From positions 1,488,001 to 1,552,000 of the forward strand of contig JAITYX010000045.1 of the NCBI GenBank assembly GCA_021018815.1: a DNA stretch of 64,000 nucleotides, in the 5' to 3' direction. Below, piece after piece: positions 41,219 to 52,401 of this stretch. Source of the DNA: Talinum fruticosum (taxonomy: Eukaryota > Streptophyta > Magnoliopsida > Caryophyllales > Talinaceae). The first letter of the stretch is position 1. Each line of letters starts with the position of its first letter. Below the pieces are notes generated by a model. It had not been told where the DNA came from, searched no databases, and saw only the letters and a program-made list of their open reading frames with translations. Position numbers and translations under genes: made by a program.

Positions 41219-42000
41219 AACCACGACAGGCGGACCGCACCAAGCTTCCCTACAAATGTGGCATTCTTGGAGTTTTTTAAAAGGTTTGAAAATAATTTAC
41301 GGCTTTGAAATATGAATTTTAGAAAGTGAGGATGGATCTCTTATTAAGATTTCCAAATTTTATTAAGTTGAATTAAAGATGAACTAAATTAAGTTGATTG
41401 GCATTTTATTAATTATTTTAGTTTTATGAATTATTTTTAGAATTCTCGGGATGTTATTTCTTAACCGAACAAGATAGAAAAAAATAAGGATTCACATTTG
41501 CCGGTGTTAGCCAAAGCTAGCACCTAGTAGTCGTGGGTGCCGACCACGGGTCATGGCTGAAGCAATCGACCGCAACCTTTGGGTTGGCGGAAAGATATGG
41601 AGGCCCTAAATTCTGCACCTATAGTTAGAAAAACCGAGATGCAATTTCGAGATAGAAATAAAGCAAAAGAAGGAGTCGCCACTCAGCTTTTAGAAAAGAA
41701 AAAACTAACAAAACAAAAGGTAAAAAGTTTTCTCTTCCCATCTTAGTATGGGAAAACTAAGACCGAAAAAGGCTAAAATGACTTATCGATCTTAGAACCA
41801 AGAATCGAATTCGGGGGCAAGGGTACGAAATGTACGGAAAACCTTTCCATTCCGTCGATCGGAAGACAGCAGTTATTAATTTGAGTAATGAATTTAAATG
41901 ATGTACTAAACATAAGCACATAACATGTTGCACATAACATGCTAAGCGAAATTAAAAGTAACCAAACATGAATGAAAAGCAATAAAAGCAAATAAAGGTC
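41219..42000 (-). repeat. 5' LTR of the minus Tat element, truncated
   Basis: Matches 25655-26465 in the same orientation (for instance GCATTCTTGGAGTTTTTTAA and AGTCGCCACTC). The match breaks off at about 42000 within AATAAAGG, where copia LTR sequence starts. The upstream part of this LTR was not found elsewhere in the window. Confidence 0.85.
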
Positions 42001-42741
42001 ACCAGTTCATTGGAGTAACTTTTGGAGCCAAGAGTCGTTGCACAACATTCACATCCCAACGGATCTCTTCCGAGTGACTCGGAAGAGCCGTTACAACGGC
42101 CGAGATAAGACTTCGTTTAGAACCAAGACTCAACGGTTACTCTGCTTGGTCATCTATAAATAGAAGCCACTGCACAAGACTTGAAGATTGCTTGGAATGT
42201 TTGCTTGAACATTATTGCAAAACACATTTCTTAACCAAAAGTCATTGTTTTCATATTCAGCCTTCTAATTACAACTCCCAACTTGTAATTAATATTTTCT
42301 AAGTTATAAAGTCTTGTAATCGGTTACATACTTCTCTTACTTTCGAGTAACGTCCCTTGACTAAGCTGTAAGGGTTAACTCAGCTCAGTTGCCCCTAACT
42401 ATAAAGGTTGTCTCAATTAGGAAGTACTAGATCGGATAAGGGAACTTGTGAGTCTAGGAAAACATTATAAGGAATTGTCTAAGGGAGCAATTCGGTAGAG
42501 TTAGTACTTTGTATTTTGAGGATTCAAAATAGTGGATTCGACTTGGTGCTTGGATTAGCATTGTCTGTGGTTTTCCGCCCCATGAGGGTTTCCATGTATT
42601 TATGAATGTCTACATTTACGGGTAGGCTCGGACTCGGTTTTTTCTCTTTCAAAGCATAAATTGTCTAAGTTTGCTTAAATTTCCTCATCACCCTATTCAC
42701 CCCCTCTAGGGTAACTTAGACTCTCCAGGAGCAAACCTTCA
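42001..42741 (+). repeat. Partial 5' LTR D of the copia + copy
   Basis: Matches the right half of the LTR at 50984-52401 up to the CTTCA end at 42741. TATA box CTATAAATAG at 42154-42163. A perfect palindrome at 42065-42087 (arms CTCTTCCGAGT and ACTCGGAAGAG around one G) lies about 70 bp upstream of it. The first half of the LTR is missing at the junction with the Tat LTR. Confidence 0.9.
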
Positions 42742-42743
42742 AT

Positions 42744-42755
42744 TGGTATCGAGCC
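42744..42755 (+). other. Primer binding site of the copia + copy
   Basis: TGGTATCGAGCC, two bases after the LTR end. Initiator-Met type with one A missing relative to TGGTATCAGAGC. Confidence 0.8.
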
Positions 42756-42800
42756 TACCCTTTCAAGAAGGATCTAACAATCCAAAGGTCTAAAGATCAT

Positions 42801-43731
42801 ATGGCTCCGAACATTGGATAGTTCGATGGGGTCCTAAGGTCTTCCACCGGACCACCAAAGTTCAAAGGATCAAACTTCGTGCACTAGAAGAAACTTATGG
42901 AGTGCTTTATACTTGGACAACGATGAAGATGTCTTGAACATCATCCAAGAAGTCAACTACATCCCAATGAAGATGGAAGGAACAAGATCTCGTGCCTAAA
43001 GAAAAATTCGAGTACACCAATGAAGAATCGGAGAAGTTTAGAAAGAACTTCAAGCACCGAGCATTCCGGTGTGTGCTATCCGCTTAGAAGAGTACAACGA
43101 GTGTCAGCCTACGACATAGCCAAAGATGTGTGGGACACTCTTTTCAACACATACGAAGGAACAAGCCAAGTGAAACAGGCGAAGATAAGTCATTATCTTC
43201 ACAAATATGAGTTGTTTAAGATGGAGCCGGAAGAAAACATCACTCAAATGTTTGTTCGCTTTATCGAGATTAGAAACAATCTCAAATCTTTGGGTAGAAA
43301 AATTTCGACGAAGAAATGTGTAGAAAAATTCCGAAAAGTCTACCAAAGAGGAGATGGGGTCCTAAGGGGATAGCCATCGAGGAAGCTCAGAACCTCTCTC
43401 AACTAAAGCCATACAAACCGATTGGGAAGTCGCTTACCCATGAGATTCACTCGAAAGAAGAGGATGCCGAGGTCGGCACCAAATAGAACATTGCACTAAA
43501 GGCCTCGTAAAGTAGAGGGGAAGGTCCGAGTTTCTTAGACTCGTAAGAGGATCTAATGGCACTCATTACCCGAGGCTTCAAAAGAATGATGAAGCATAAA
43601 AAGTGGGAAAAGAGGCCAAAGGAAGAGTTCTACAAGAAAGATAAGAAGGACAGAATAAGTAAATATTCTTCCCCTTCAAAGTTATCTTTAACTAAAAACT
43701 CCGGTTGTTTCGAATGTGGCAGCAAAGATCA
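42801..43731 (+). pseudogene. copia gag, first part
   Basis: Starts at 42801 (MAPNIG, then a stop). Pieces include PPKFKGSNF and NDEDVLNIIQEVNYIPMKME. An open stretch at 43020-43373 reads SAYDIAKDVWDTLFNTYEGT, QVKQAKISHYLHKYELFKME and NITQMFVRFIEIRNNLKSLG, the copia Gag (UBN2-type) core. At 43556-43731 ITRGFKRMMKHKKWEKRPKE leads to the zinc knuckle CFECGSKDH, which is cut by a solo LTR. The rest of gag resumes at 45331. Confidence 0.87.
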
Positions 43732-45330
43732 TGAAGGTTTGCTCAAGGAGAGGCTAAGTCACCCTAGAGGGGGTGAATAGGGTGTTGATGAAATTTGCTT
43801 GAAATTTAATATAGATGTGAATCCGAGGTGAGTAAGAGTCGGGGATGAGCTTAGAAATGTACTAACTCGTAATTCAGTGAAGAATGAAGAAATAGATTAA
43901 ACAGAAACTTTGAACCCGTCTCGAGTCTAGAATGCACTCGGAAAAATAATAACACGTAAAGTACGTGGAAACCCTCCTGGGGCAGAAAACCACGAACCGT
44001 GCTAATCCAAGCACGAAGTCAAATCCACTATTTGAGTCCACAAAATACAGTAGGCCGACTTGACCCAAGTTGCTCCCTTAAACAACTTCTTACAGGTTTT
44101 TCCTAGACTTAGAAATTCCCTTATCTCGATCTAGTACTTCCTAACCGAGATAATCTTAACGAGTTAGGGACAACCGAGCTGAGTTAACCCTTACGGCTCG
44201 GTCAAGGGACCTTACTTAGAAAGTAAGAAAGAGAGTGTTTGTTACTAAATACAAGACCTTACAACTCAGAAAGTTATGAAATACAGAGTTGGAGTTGTAA
44301 GTAGAAGATTGAGAATGAATACAATGACTTTTGATCAAGTATATATATTAACAATAGGTTCGAAAATCTTCAAGTCTTGAAAGTTGGCTTCTATTTAGAG
44401 ATGACCAAGCAGCATAGCCATTGTGTCCATCTTCCGACTGGAATTCCTTTGAGACCGTTGTAGATGATTTTCCGAGTCACTCGGAAAATAGTCTGTTGAG
44501 ATATGAACGTTGGGCAACGGTTCTTGACTCCTTTGGAAGTCCCAAAACCACCGGTGGTGTCTTGAAAAATAAGGTGGAAGCCACCGTTGAGCTTAGTGTT
44601 GCAGATTTCCAGTTGTGGAAACAGACAACCCCGAAACATGATGTCCGGGGCTAGGTCGGATGCGGAAAAAGCCTTGTCTGCTCGGTGATTGACGTTTTGA
44701 AGCCGGTTACTTTTGTATTTCAAATTAGGATAGCCTCGTTTGAATAACCTACAAAAGTAAATCAATTTGATTCTCAAAGTATAAAATACTTTGGTCCAAG
44801 ATTAGACATAGATAATATTATAATTAAGATAATTAAGAGTTAATTATCTAGGTCGGAAAAGAAAAGGAATTTTCCGAGTCTAATATCCATGAAACTCAAA
44901 ATTCCATCTTAGTCGAGTCTAGTAGGCAATCAAGTCGGATAAAGAATATCGGAGTAAACGGACTTGATCTAGACTAAACAAAAATTTAAACTAAAATATG
45001 TTGACTTGGAACAATGTATTATCCGAAACATGAAGTTAGACCTGAGTTAGAGCGCGGAAAAGATAGTGTTTGAATCATGAGATATATCCGAGTGTTGAGT
45101 GACTCAAAACCGAGTGAGAAGTAGCATATAGAAGTATGCTTTCCGAGTCAATCGTAGTCGGCGAAAACAGACATAATAGTTTCTATAACACTCAAAAGAA
45201 ATGTTATATCACTCGGAAAAGTTTCTAAGAGGCATGGAATGACTTGAAGTCAAAATCCTAGAAGAGATGAAGTCTTATACCTGATTCCGTGATGGAACTC
45301 GAAACGAGTAAGTAAAAGTCCGAGTCTTCG
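43732..45330 (-). mobile_element. Solo LTR D in the gag zinc knuckle
   Basis: Minus-strand LTR of 1599 bp; + ends TGAAGG and CTTCG (from CTTCA). A perfect TSD GATCA lies at 43727-43731 and 45331-45335. Gag codons continue across it. A palindrome at 44467-44489 has arms ATTTTCCGAGT and ACTCGGAAAAT. The TATA position (about 44388-44397) reads CTATTTAGAG on the + strand and is damaged. Open frames inside are LTR sequence. Confidence 0.95.
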
Positions 45331-45579
45331 GATCACATAGTCAAGGACTATCCGAAAAGAAAGAAGGACAAAAAGAAAAATAAGGCTGTGATGGCCACAT
45401 GGAGCGATGACGACTCATCTAAAGAAGATGATGATTCCGATGACTCAAAGTGTCCGATGGCACTAACAGATTCGGAAGCCGAGTCCGAGTCGGATGGTTA
45501 CAACTCGGACATCGAGGAGACAAGTGCTCAGGAGGTAATTGAATACTTTCCGAAGTTCTCCAAAGTTGGATTTGGCTAA
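45331..45579 (+). pseudogene. copia gag, second part
   Basis: Continues after the solo LTR: DHIVKDYPKRKKDKKKN, then MATWSDDDSSKEDDDSDDSK and an acidic serine-rich tail (SEAESESDGYNSDIEE). The knuckle's last cysteine position reads tyrosine (DYP). The frame ends at 45579. The following 110 bp, with a short duplication at about 45655-45700, lack the expected protease. Confidence 0.82.
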
Positions 45580-45689
45580 ATATATTTACACTTTGGAAGA
45601 AAAGTCCAATTCGATTGCTCTTTCAGATTCTAGTTAGAATTTATCTTGCTTGAAAGAATATTTGAATGATATTTGAAAGAATATTTGAA

Positions 45690-46833
45690 TGATGATTCAT
45701 GGACATGACATCATAGACTAGGACATATTAGCATGCATACTATCAAGAAACTTGCATCCCATGGATTGGTTAGGGGTTTACCTAAATGTGCATTTAAGAA
45801 AAATAAAATCTATGAAGCATGCACAAAAGGAAAATAGGTCGGATCATCCTTCAAACCACTCAAAACCGTGTCTACATCAAAAGTGCTTGAGTTAGTTCAT
45901 ATGGATTTGTGTAGTGAAATTCATGTGAAAAGCTTAGGAGGTAAATCATATGTACTTGTTATTGTTGATGACTATTCACAATTTACCCGGGTGTGTTTTA
46001 TGAGGAACAAGGATGAAGCCTTCAAAGAGTTCACTAAGATCTGTAAAAAATTCAAGTGGAGTATGAGACTCATGTTAGAAGGATTCGAACCTGTCCATAG
46101 AAGGGAGTTCAATTATTCAGAATTTGCATATTTCTATGACAAGAATGGCATCTCCCACAACTTCTCTTCACCAAGAACTCCTCAACATAATGCGAGTAGT
46201 GGAGAGAAAGAACAGAACTGTTGAAGAAATAGGAAGGACCATGAGAAAATTATCTATCATACTATTTCTGGGTTGAGGCGGTTAACACGAGCAAACTACA
46301 CACTTAATAGATGCCTCATCGGACCCATTATGAAGAAGACACCCTAAGAGCTATACAAGGGAAAGAAACCCAACATTTCCTACTTCATACCATTTAGATG
46401 TAAACGCTTTATGCATAACAATGGTAAGGAACATCTTATTAAGTTTGATGCTAGATCGGATGAAGGTATATTTCGGGTTACTCATCTCATAATAAAGCTT
46501 ATCGAATTTTTGAAGGACTAACAAAGTGGAAGAAAGTATCCACGTTGTCTTTGATAAGATTGATCTTGGTAGGATCGGTGAATCCACCTTTTTAGATCTT
46601 AAGCTTAACAGAGATGAAGATGACATTACCGAAGCTGAGCTCGGAAAGAGTCAAAATAGAAGAACCGAGACAACTCGGAATGAGCCAACTCGGAATGTTG
46701 TGACTCGGAATGAACAAAATCAAGAGCCGGCTCATAATCGTCGAAGAACAAGCCAATGCGGAAGTTCAAGCAAAAGCAACTAATTGAAGATCGGCTGTTC
46801 AACCAACAAACTTGGTAAATTAGAGGATAGGTA
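45690..46833 (+). pseudogene. copia integrase
   Basis: The pre-integrase motif (HRLGHISMHTIKKLASHGLV, about 45718-45780) is followed by GLPKCAFKKNKIYEACTKGK. An open stretch at 45868-46224 holds ELVHMDLCSEIHVKSLGGKS and YVLVIVDDYSQFTRVCFM with catalytic aspartate residues, then FAYFYDKNGISHNFSSPRTP. Afterwards it is frameshifted: ANYTLNRCLIGPIMKKTP, GKKPNISYFIPFRCK, FDARSDEGIF. The end (EESIHVVFDKIDLGRIGEST) matches the minus copia copy near 63700. RT is missing. Confidence 0.88.
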
Positions 46834-48392
46834 GTGCTAGGAGGTACAAGTTTAGAAGTAAGGAGAGACTCAAGAATTGAGTTATAACAGATTACTGAGA
46901 TAAACTATCATGCCAACCCAACTGATTTGTCGTGATTACATGAGTAAATGTGATTATTTGGGATGTTAGATCTTAATATGGAAATGCTCGGCTTGTAAAT
47001 TGACTTGATCCCAAATGATGCTTAAAATGTAGTTTTGAAAGGAGTTACGTGTTTTGAAGTAAATGATCCTTGAATGCAATTTCTTGGTAACCGCCTTTCA
47101 AATGTCATTATGTTTTAAGGAAGTGAAACGGGATTTAAGTAATGAATTTGGAAGGGTGGCACGTGGTGCTATGCCTTCTACTCGTGTCGGACTAAACTAA
47201 GAATGCTTTGAGAATGTTGTTTGAAACGACTTGATAAATGTATTTTCATTGTTTTTAATCGACTAGCGAGGATCGTTTCGTATACCGAAGGATTCTAACT
47301 GGGATTCTCATTGGTGACGATTCCCGATCGAAACTTCAAGGAAAGGGTTCCAAAAGGGGTCCTAGGGATCATTATGCCCGATTAAAGACTTCCCAAAAGA
47401 TAGGTCTCGGGAGCCTTCATTCGGGGTTGTGCCCTAAAGAAATTATGAAGTGCTAGTTTAAGTCTCGTAGAGCCCGGGATGGTTATTCGGATCCAATGAG
47501 TTGTTAATGATTTTGAAACTCCATTTTGAAGATTGAAATGTTATAACCATAAGCTGCAAGGGCTTTCCCTAGAAAGAGACTAAGTTTCGATCTGAAATTG
47601 TTTAAAAGAAAGTGTTAATGGTTGCTCCACCTTATTTAAAGTTGATTGAGCTCCACAAGAGTTCTTAATGATTGCAAATCGTGCTTTTAAATTATTGAAA
47701 GGTTATGTTCTTTAAGTTTTAAGGGATTTCAGGAGATTTCATCGGAAAGTATGTAGATTTGTATTACGCTACTATACTTTCACCGATTTCATTATTATCA
47801 GTAGTATGTGTAAAGAATTTTTGTTTTAAAGAGTGTAAGATCCTCCGATGAGAGGACTAGTGCTCACCCCACAAATTCCCCCTTCCCGAGTGTTGCATGT
47901 ACTCTCTCAAAAAGTGTGCCTTATGCTTTGGCATATTCTGGACTTTTGCATACCATTTGTTGATTGTTGATTGTTGAATGGCTCAAGTTGTTGACGTGCA
48001 TTTCATATTTATATATGTGTTGTGACTTATAATTAAGTTCATATAGTTTGTATTAGTTGTATTATGTACTAGTTTAGATCGTTTTAAGTCTTTATACATA
48101 ATTGGGTGGACTCAGGCATGTGGCCGTTGAGTTGTGCACTCCGAAAATGTGGCTTGTTGAGATATGTTATGATTTTTATGTAGGGTTTTCAAGCTTTAAT
48201 TCTAAGGGATAGGTCGTATTGCAAATGGAACTCGCCAAAATTTTTAGAAAATTTCAAACAAAAATGGAAATTACCTTTACTACCTTTAAGTTGGAATTAT
48301 AAACAGAAACCGACACCTAAATGAGCCTTGGGGGTTCCTTTTAAGGAACTCTAGCAATGTAATACTCCCAAGGTGCGTTTTAGGGTGTTACA
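46834..48392 (+). repeat. 5' LTR C, 5'-truncated
   Basis: Begins at AGTGCTAGGAGGTACAAG (compare 52452) and runs to the GTGTTACA end at 48392. Shared blocks include GGGTGGCACGTGGTGCTATG at about 47155, the GGAAAGGGTTCCAAAAGG area at about 47340, TGTTGCATGTAC at 47895, and the GTGGCCGTTGAGTTG / GTGGCTTGTTGAG pair at about 48120-48160. The upstream half is missing at the junction with the copia integrase. Confidence 0.87.
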
Positions 48393-48396
48393 AATA

Positions 48397-48407
48397 TGGT
48401 ATCGAGC
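48397..48407 (+). other. Primer binding site of the family C element
   Basis: TGGTATCGAGC, four bases after the LTR end. Same shortened initiator-Met form as elements B and D. Confidence 0.8.
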
Positions 48408-49483
48408 ATAAATTTTAGTGACCTTAAGTTTGCATTGCATATAGCCGTCTAGGATCCTTTGTTATGTGATAATGTGCTTTATTTGTGACAAATATACATG
48501 TTGTATTAAGTGTAACCTTTGACTGGTAGACATTTTACCTAGTCAACTTAGTTAAATTAGTTGACAGACAAACCTCCCATTAAGGTGATATGTGAGTGAC
48601 TTATGTATGCTAAGTATGTGACTGAGTGTGGCTGGAATTTTTATTTCCGTTTCATTATTCATTGGTTTCGTTGAGTCTTGAACTAGAAATCTCTACCTCT
48701 AGGAATTCATTGATTTGATTACTTATGTGACTAGTTGGAAGAGGAGTTATGTGATTCAATTCCCTAATGTGCATGTGCGATTCTATGGGTACAGTTGGGG
48801 GTAATATAGTGGAGAGTCAATAGTGACCATGTAACTTAAAATTGTTAGATAGTTAATAGAAAGGGTAGTGGTAAGGTTGATGCGCACGATAAGGTAACTG
48901 ATCCATTGATAGGCACTAACCTTCCGAATAGATTTTTAAAGGTGCAGCTTCCCAAGATTAGGGGCACTACAAGTCTTGCTAAGTTAAATGAGTTAATGAG
49001 GGAGTAGCTAGTTTCTACGGGCTTTGTCGTGACTCGTATTGACATGAGTGGGTTTATGTACATGGATGAGACATTAGTGTTCAATTTAAAACAAGTAGTG
49101 GAATCGTTCCTAGCCAACTATTTGCCCTTTTCGGCACGATTTGCTCCTTGGCGCCTTGTAATTAAGTAAGCGAGACATACTAAAATGATGTCGAAAGGAG
49201 GCTGGAAACCAATTGACTTCCTTTAATACCTTCGAACTTGCTTTTGTTGACTTTGATATGACTATTGTTTATATTCCAATAGATTTTAATTGTATTTTGT
49301 TCCTACTTGAAGTTCGAGAGGAAAGTTACAATAACACATAGAATCTCCCTTAGGAATTTCAAGTAACCATGACTTGTCTAATTGAGTTTCCTTTTATGCG
49401 AAGTATATTAGTGTGCTTCATGTATATGTGTTTATACCTTACATGTTTTTAACACTACTTGTTGCAAATTTCGGGACGAAATT
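48408..49483 (+). pseudogene. Decayed interior of the family C element
   Basis: About 1.1 kb where several kilobases of gag-pol are expected. At about 48930-49170 a stretch can be read as VQLPKIRGTTSLAKLNELMR, stop, LVSTGFVVTRIDMSG, FMYMDETLVFN, but I cannot assign it to a Ty3 domain. RT, RNase H and integrase motifs are absent. Confidence 0.6.
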
Positions 49484-49502
49484 CTTTTAAGGGGGTAAGA
49501 AA
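49484..49502 (+). other. Polypurine tract of the family C element
   Basis: TTTTAAGGGGGTAAGAA directly before the LTR start CGTAATACTC (from TGTAATACCC) at 49503. It follows CGGGACGAAATTC, the usual pol end of Tekay-like elements. Confidence 0.8.
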
Positions 49503-50983
49503 CGTAATACTCATAATTTTGGGTAAGGTAGTTATATGAGTTAAATTAATTATTTAACCTTAATTAAATAAAGTAGATCGAATAACTAAAATATATGCAT
49601 GGGTATATATTCGTTAATTTATTTATTATTAGTTCGTGTAACCATAATTAGTAAAATATATTAATTTTGTCCTCTTAATTTTCTGCTTGGACTAGCTAAA
49701 TGTAAAACCCGGGACCACGTGCTATTTATGTGGGTTTAATCAAAGTAACACTATAAAAACAAGAGAAAGAAAAGGGTAATAAGAAGGGGGCAATTAGGTT
49801 TCAAGAGTAGCAAGGGGATTAGTGTAAAGGGAAGGTGTCCTGTCATTACCCGAGGAAGCAACTGACTAAAGGAAATTAAGAGGAAAAGAAAGAAAGAAGG
49901 GCTCGGCTAAAAGAAACAGAAGGGAGTCCAGCAAGAAGGGAAAGAGGAGGAACCAAAATAGAGAGAGAAAACAGGGGGCTCAAGAGAGGGAAACAGAGAG
50001 CCGGGGAACGAGAAAGGGAAACAGCGAGAGAGAGACCCGAGAGCGAGAGGAAGATGAACAACAACAGAGCGAGAGAGTCGAGAAGAGAAACGACTAGTGA
50101 GGGAATGGTGGCCGACGAGCGAGGATGTAGAAAATGAGAGAAGGCGAGAGACTAACCAAAGCGAGAGGAACAAACGGGAACGGAGAGGGAGACGTGATCA
50201 GCAAGTAGAGCAGGGGCTACCGGCGAGCAAGGGAGATGGGAGACCTAGCAGAACCGTAAGGCGAAAGCAGAACGGGAAGAAGAGGAGGGCAAGCAACCCA
50301 ATTCAAATTCATTCATATCAACTACTCAAATCCTAAAATTCAAGGTGGGTGGTCTTATACTCTAAACTAATAGTAATTTCAAAACCCAATTGAATTTCGT
50401 TGTGAATATTGAATGTTTATGCTTTACAATGAATTGAGGAAGTTGTTAGGGTTGAATCGGGACATGAGAGAAACCGATTAAGTTTGTTAAGGCTAAATTT
50501 GGAATCGAAGTTCATAATGGAGTTAGATTGCTTATGCTTAAGGAGTAATATGGAAGTTTCAATTAGCAATTAAGGATAAAGAAGTTGTGATTGGTGCGAA
50601 TTATGAGTTAATTGAACCCATAGGGATTTCTTGAAGTTTTGGCGTAGAGGGGCAATTTTTATGTAGGGAAATAATGATTTAGAGTATAAAGAGGAAGTAC
50701 AAAGCCATCTTGACTAATGCACAATTGAGGTTTAAAAGTAGAGAATTGAAGATTTAATTGAGTTAAGCTCTAATAGTTTGTGACTAATTATAGTTGTTAA
50801 GTCTTGAATGGAATTAAGTCAATAAAAGGGATAGGTTAAAGAAAGGTAACAGGAGTGGTTAAGAATGCTAGTGACATCTCATGACAATTGGGAATTGTTG
50901 ATGGACCCGAGAAAGAAATGAGGCAATCATTGACTACGTATACAGGGGCATGAGATTCTCGTTGTCCAGGAATTAGAGAATTG
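49503..50983 (+). repeat. 3' LTR C, segment 1
   Basis: Start of the 3' LTR, with a decayed TG. AT-rich to about 49740, then a strongly purine-rich GA tract at about 49750-50280, then a conserved splice-donor-like AAGGTGGGTGGTCTTATACT at 50342-50361 and AT-rich sequence. Interrupted at 50984 by solo LTR D. The purine tract gives low-complexity open frames on both strands that I do not call genes. Confidence 0.85.
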
Positions 50984-52401
50984 TGAAGACTCGGTTTTTA
51001 AACTCTAATTCATTCTGAGTAATACATGAAGACTCGGGCATAAACCTCCTCTCGCCTAAGTTTTGATTTCAAGTCGGTCCGAGCATTATAAAAACTATTA
51101 TATAAGTTTTTATTCGTTTTCGACTCGACTCGTAAAGCACATTATTGGATATCTTCTTCATCGATGTTTCGACTCACTCGGACACCACTCGGAGTTATAG
51201 CATGTTCAAATAATTTCTCTAACTCTTTTTATTATGTGTTCTAACTGCATATATCAACACAAAATAATTACGAGTATTAATTTCCTATTCTAAGTCATTT
51301 TATCTCCTTCGAATTATTTGTTCAAATCAAGTCGTTATACTTTGATATTTTACTCTCTCTACTTGATCATCTTTCGGATTGACTCTAATGGAATTTGAGT
51401 ATATCGAATATCGGACTCATAAAATTACACTTCTCTAGGTCTAAGATAATTAAGCTCTTAATTATTCTCATTCAATTATTATCTCGTGCCTAATCTTGGA
51501 CCAAAGTATTTTATACTTTGAGAACCAAAGTGGTTTACTTTTGTAGGTTATTCAAATAAGGCTAACTCATTTTTAAATACAAAAGTAGCTGGCTTTTAGT
51601 CGTCAATCACCAACACACAAGCTTTATCTACTTCGAACAAGGCTCGGACACCGTGTCAAGGTTGTCCGTTTCCGAACTCGCAAAACTTCAACGCTAGGCT
51701 CGGCGGTGGTTTCCAACTTGCTTTTCGGACAACTCCAGTTGACTGGAACACCTTCTAGAGCCAAGAGCCATTGTACAACGTTCACATCCTAACGGATCTT
51801 TTACGAGTGACTCGAAGAGCCGTTATAATGGTCGATGAAGACTTTTGTTCGGAACCAAGACTCAACGGTCACTCTGCTTGGTTGGATATAAATAGAAGCC
51901 ACCTCACAAGACTAGAAGATTGTTGAACATCATTGCAAAGCACATTACTTGAGCAAACGTTATTGTTTTCATATTCAATCTTCTCTTACTTTCTAAGTAA
52001 GGTCCCTTCACCGAGCTATAAGGGTTAACTCAGCTCGCTTGTCCCCGATTGTAAAGGTTACCTTAGTCGGAAGTACTAGATCGAGATAAGGGAACTTCTA
52101 AGTCTAGGAAAACATTGTAAGAAATTGTCTAAGGGAGCAATTCGATAGAGTCGATCCTTTGTATTTTGAGGATTCAAAATAGTGGATTTGACTTGGTGCT
52201 TAGATTAGCAATGACCGTGGTTTTCTTCCCTATGAGGGTTTCCACGTATTTATGAGTGTTTACATTTTTAGTCCAATCTAGACGTAGACTTAGTTGTTTA
52301 TCACTTTCCAATCAAAAATTGTCCAAGTTTGTTTAAATTTCCTCATCGCCCTATTCACCTTACCTCTAGGGTGACTTAGACTATCCAGGTGCAAGCCTTC
52401 A
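50984..52401 (+). mobile_element. Solo LTR D in the 3' LTR C
   Basis: 1418 bp, TGAAGACTCGG to GCAAGCCTTCA. Flanks AATTG (50979-50983) and AAGTG (52402-52406) differ at one base and are the likely target duplication. TATA box ATATAAATAG at 51887-51896. The palindrome of other D copies is decayed here (TTTTACGAGTGACTCGAAGA near 51797). No coding sequence. Confidence 0.9.

Larger units (their letters stand above)
25655..42000 (-). mobile_element. Tat-lineage Ty3 element, minus copy
   Basis: Minus strand order: 5' LTR (truncated, 42000-41219), candidate PBS, leader with tandem repeats, gag, protease, linker, RT, RNase H, second RNase H, integrase, then a long region with two genes on the + strand, and the 3' LTR (about 27650-25655). 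The two LTR parts match over about 780 bp (25655-26465 and 41219-42000). It lies inside the post-pol region of the + Tat copy. Its 5' LTR is cut at about 42000 by a copia element. Confidence 0.85.
42001..46833 (+). mobile_element. SIRE-like copia element, + copy, truncated both ends
   Basis: Partial 5' LTR D, PBS, gag, then pre-integrase and integrase. Protease is missing between gag and integrase (about 45580-45690). RT, RNase H and the 3' LTR are gone: integrase linker sequence stops near 46833 at family C LTR sequence. A solo LTR D sits in the gag zinc knuckle. It is the same family as the minus copia element at 56747-64000. Confidence 0.87.

Noticed and set aside
43732..45330. Open frame of 128 codons (44391-44777, minus) and others within solo LTR D
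   Set aside because: LTR promoter region sequence. Not open in the other D copies.
46834..48392. Possible Cassandra-type TRIM or 5S-related sequence in the family C LTR
   Set aside because: I looked for 5S promoter-like boxes and found none. The PBS, PPT and pol end fit a Tekay-like element.
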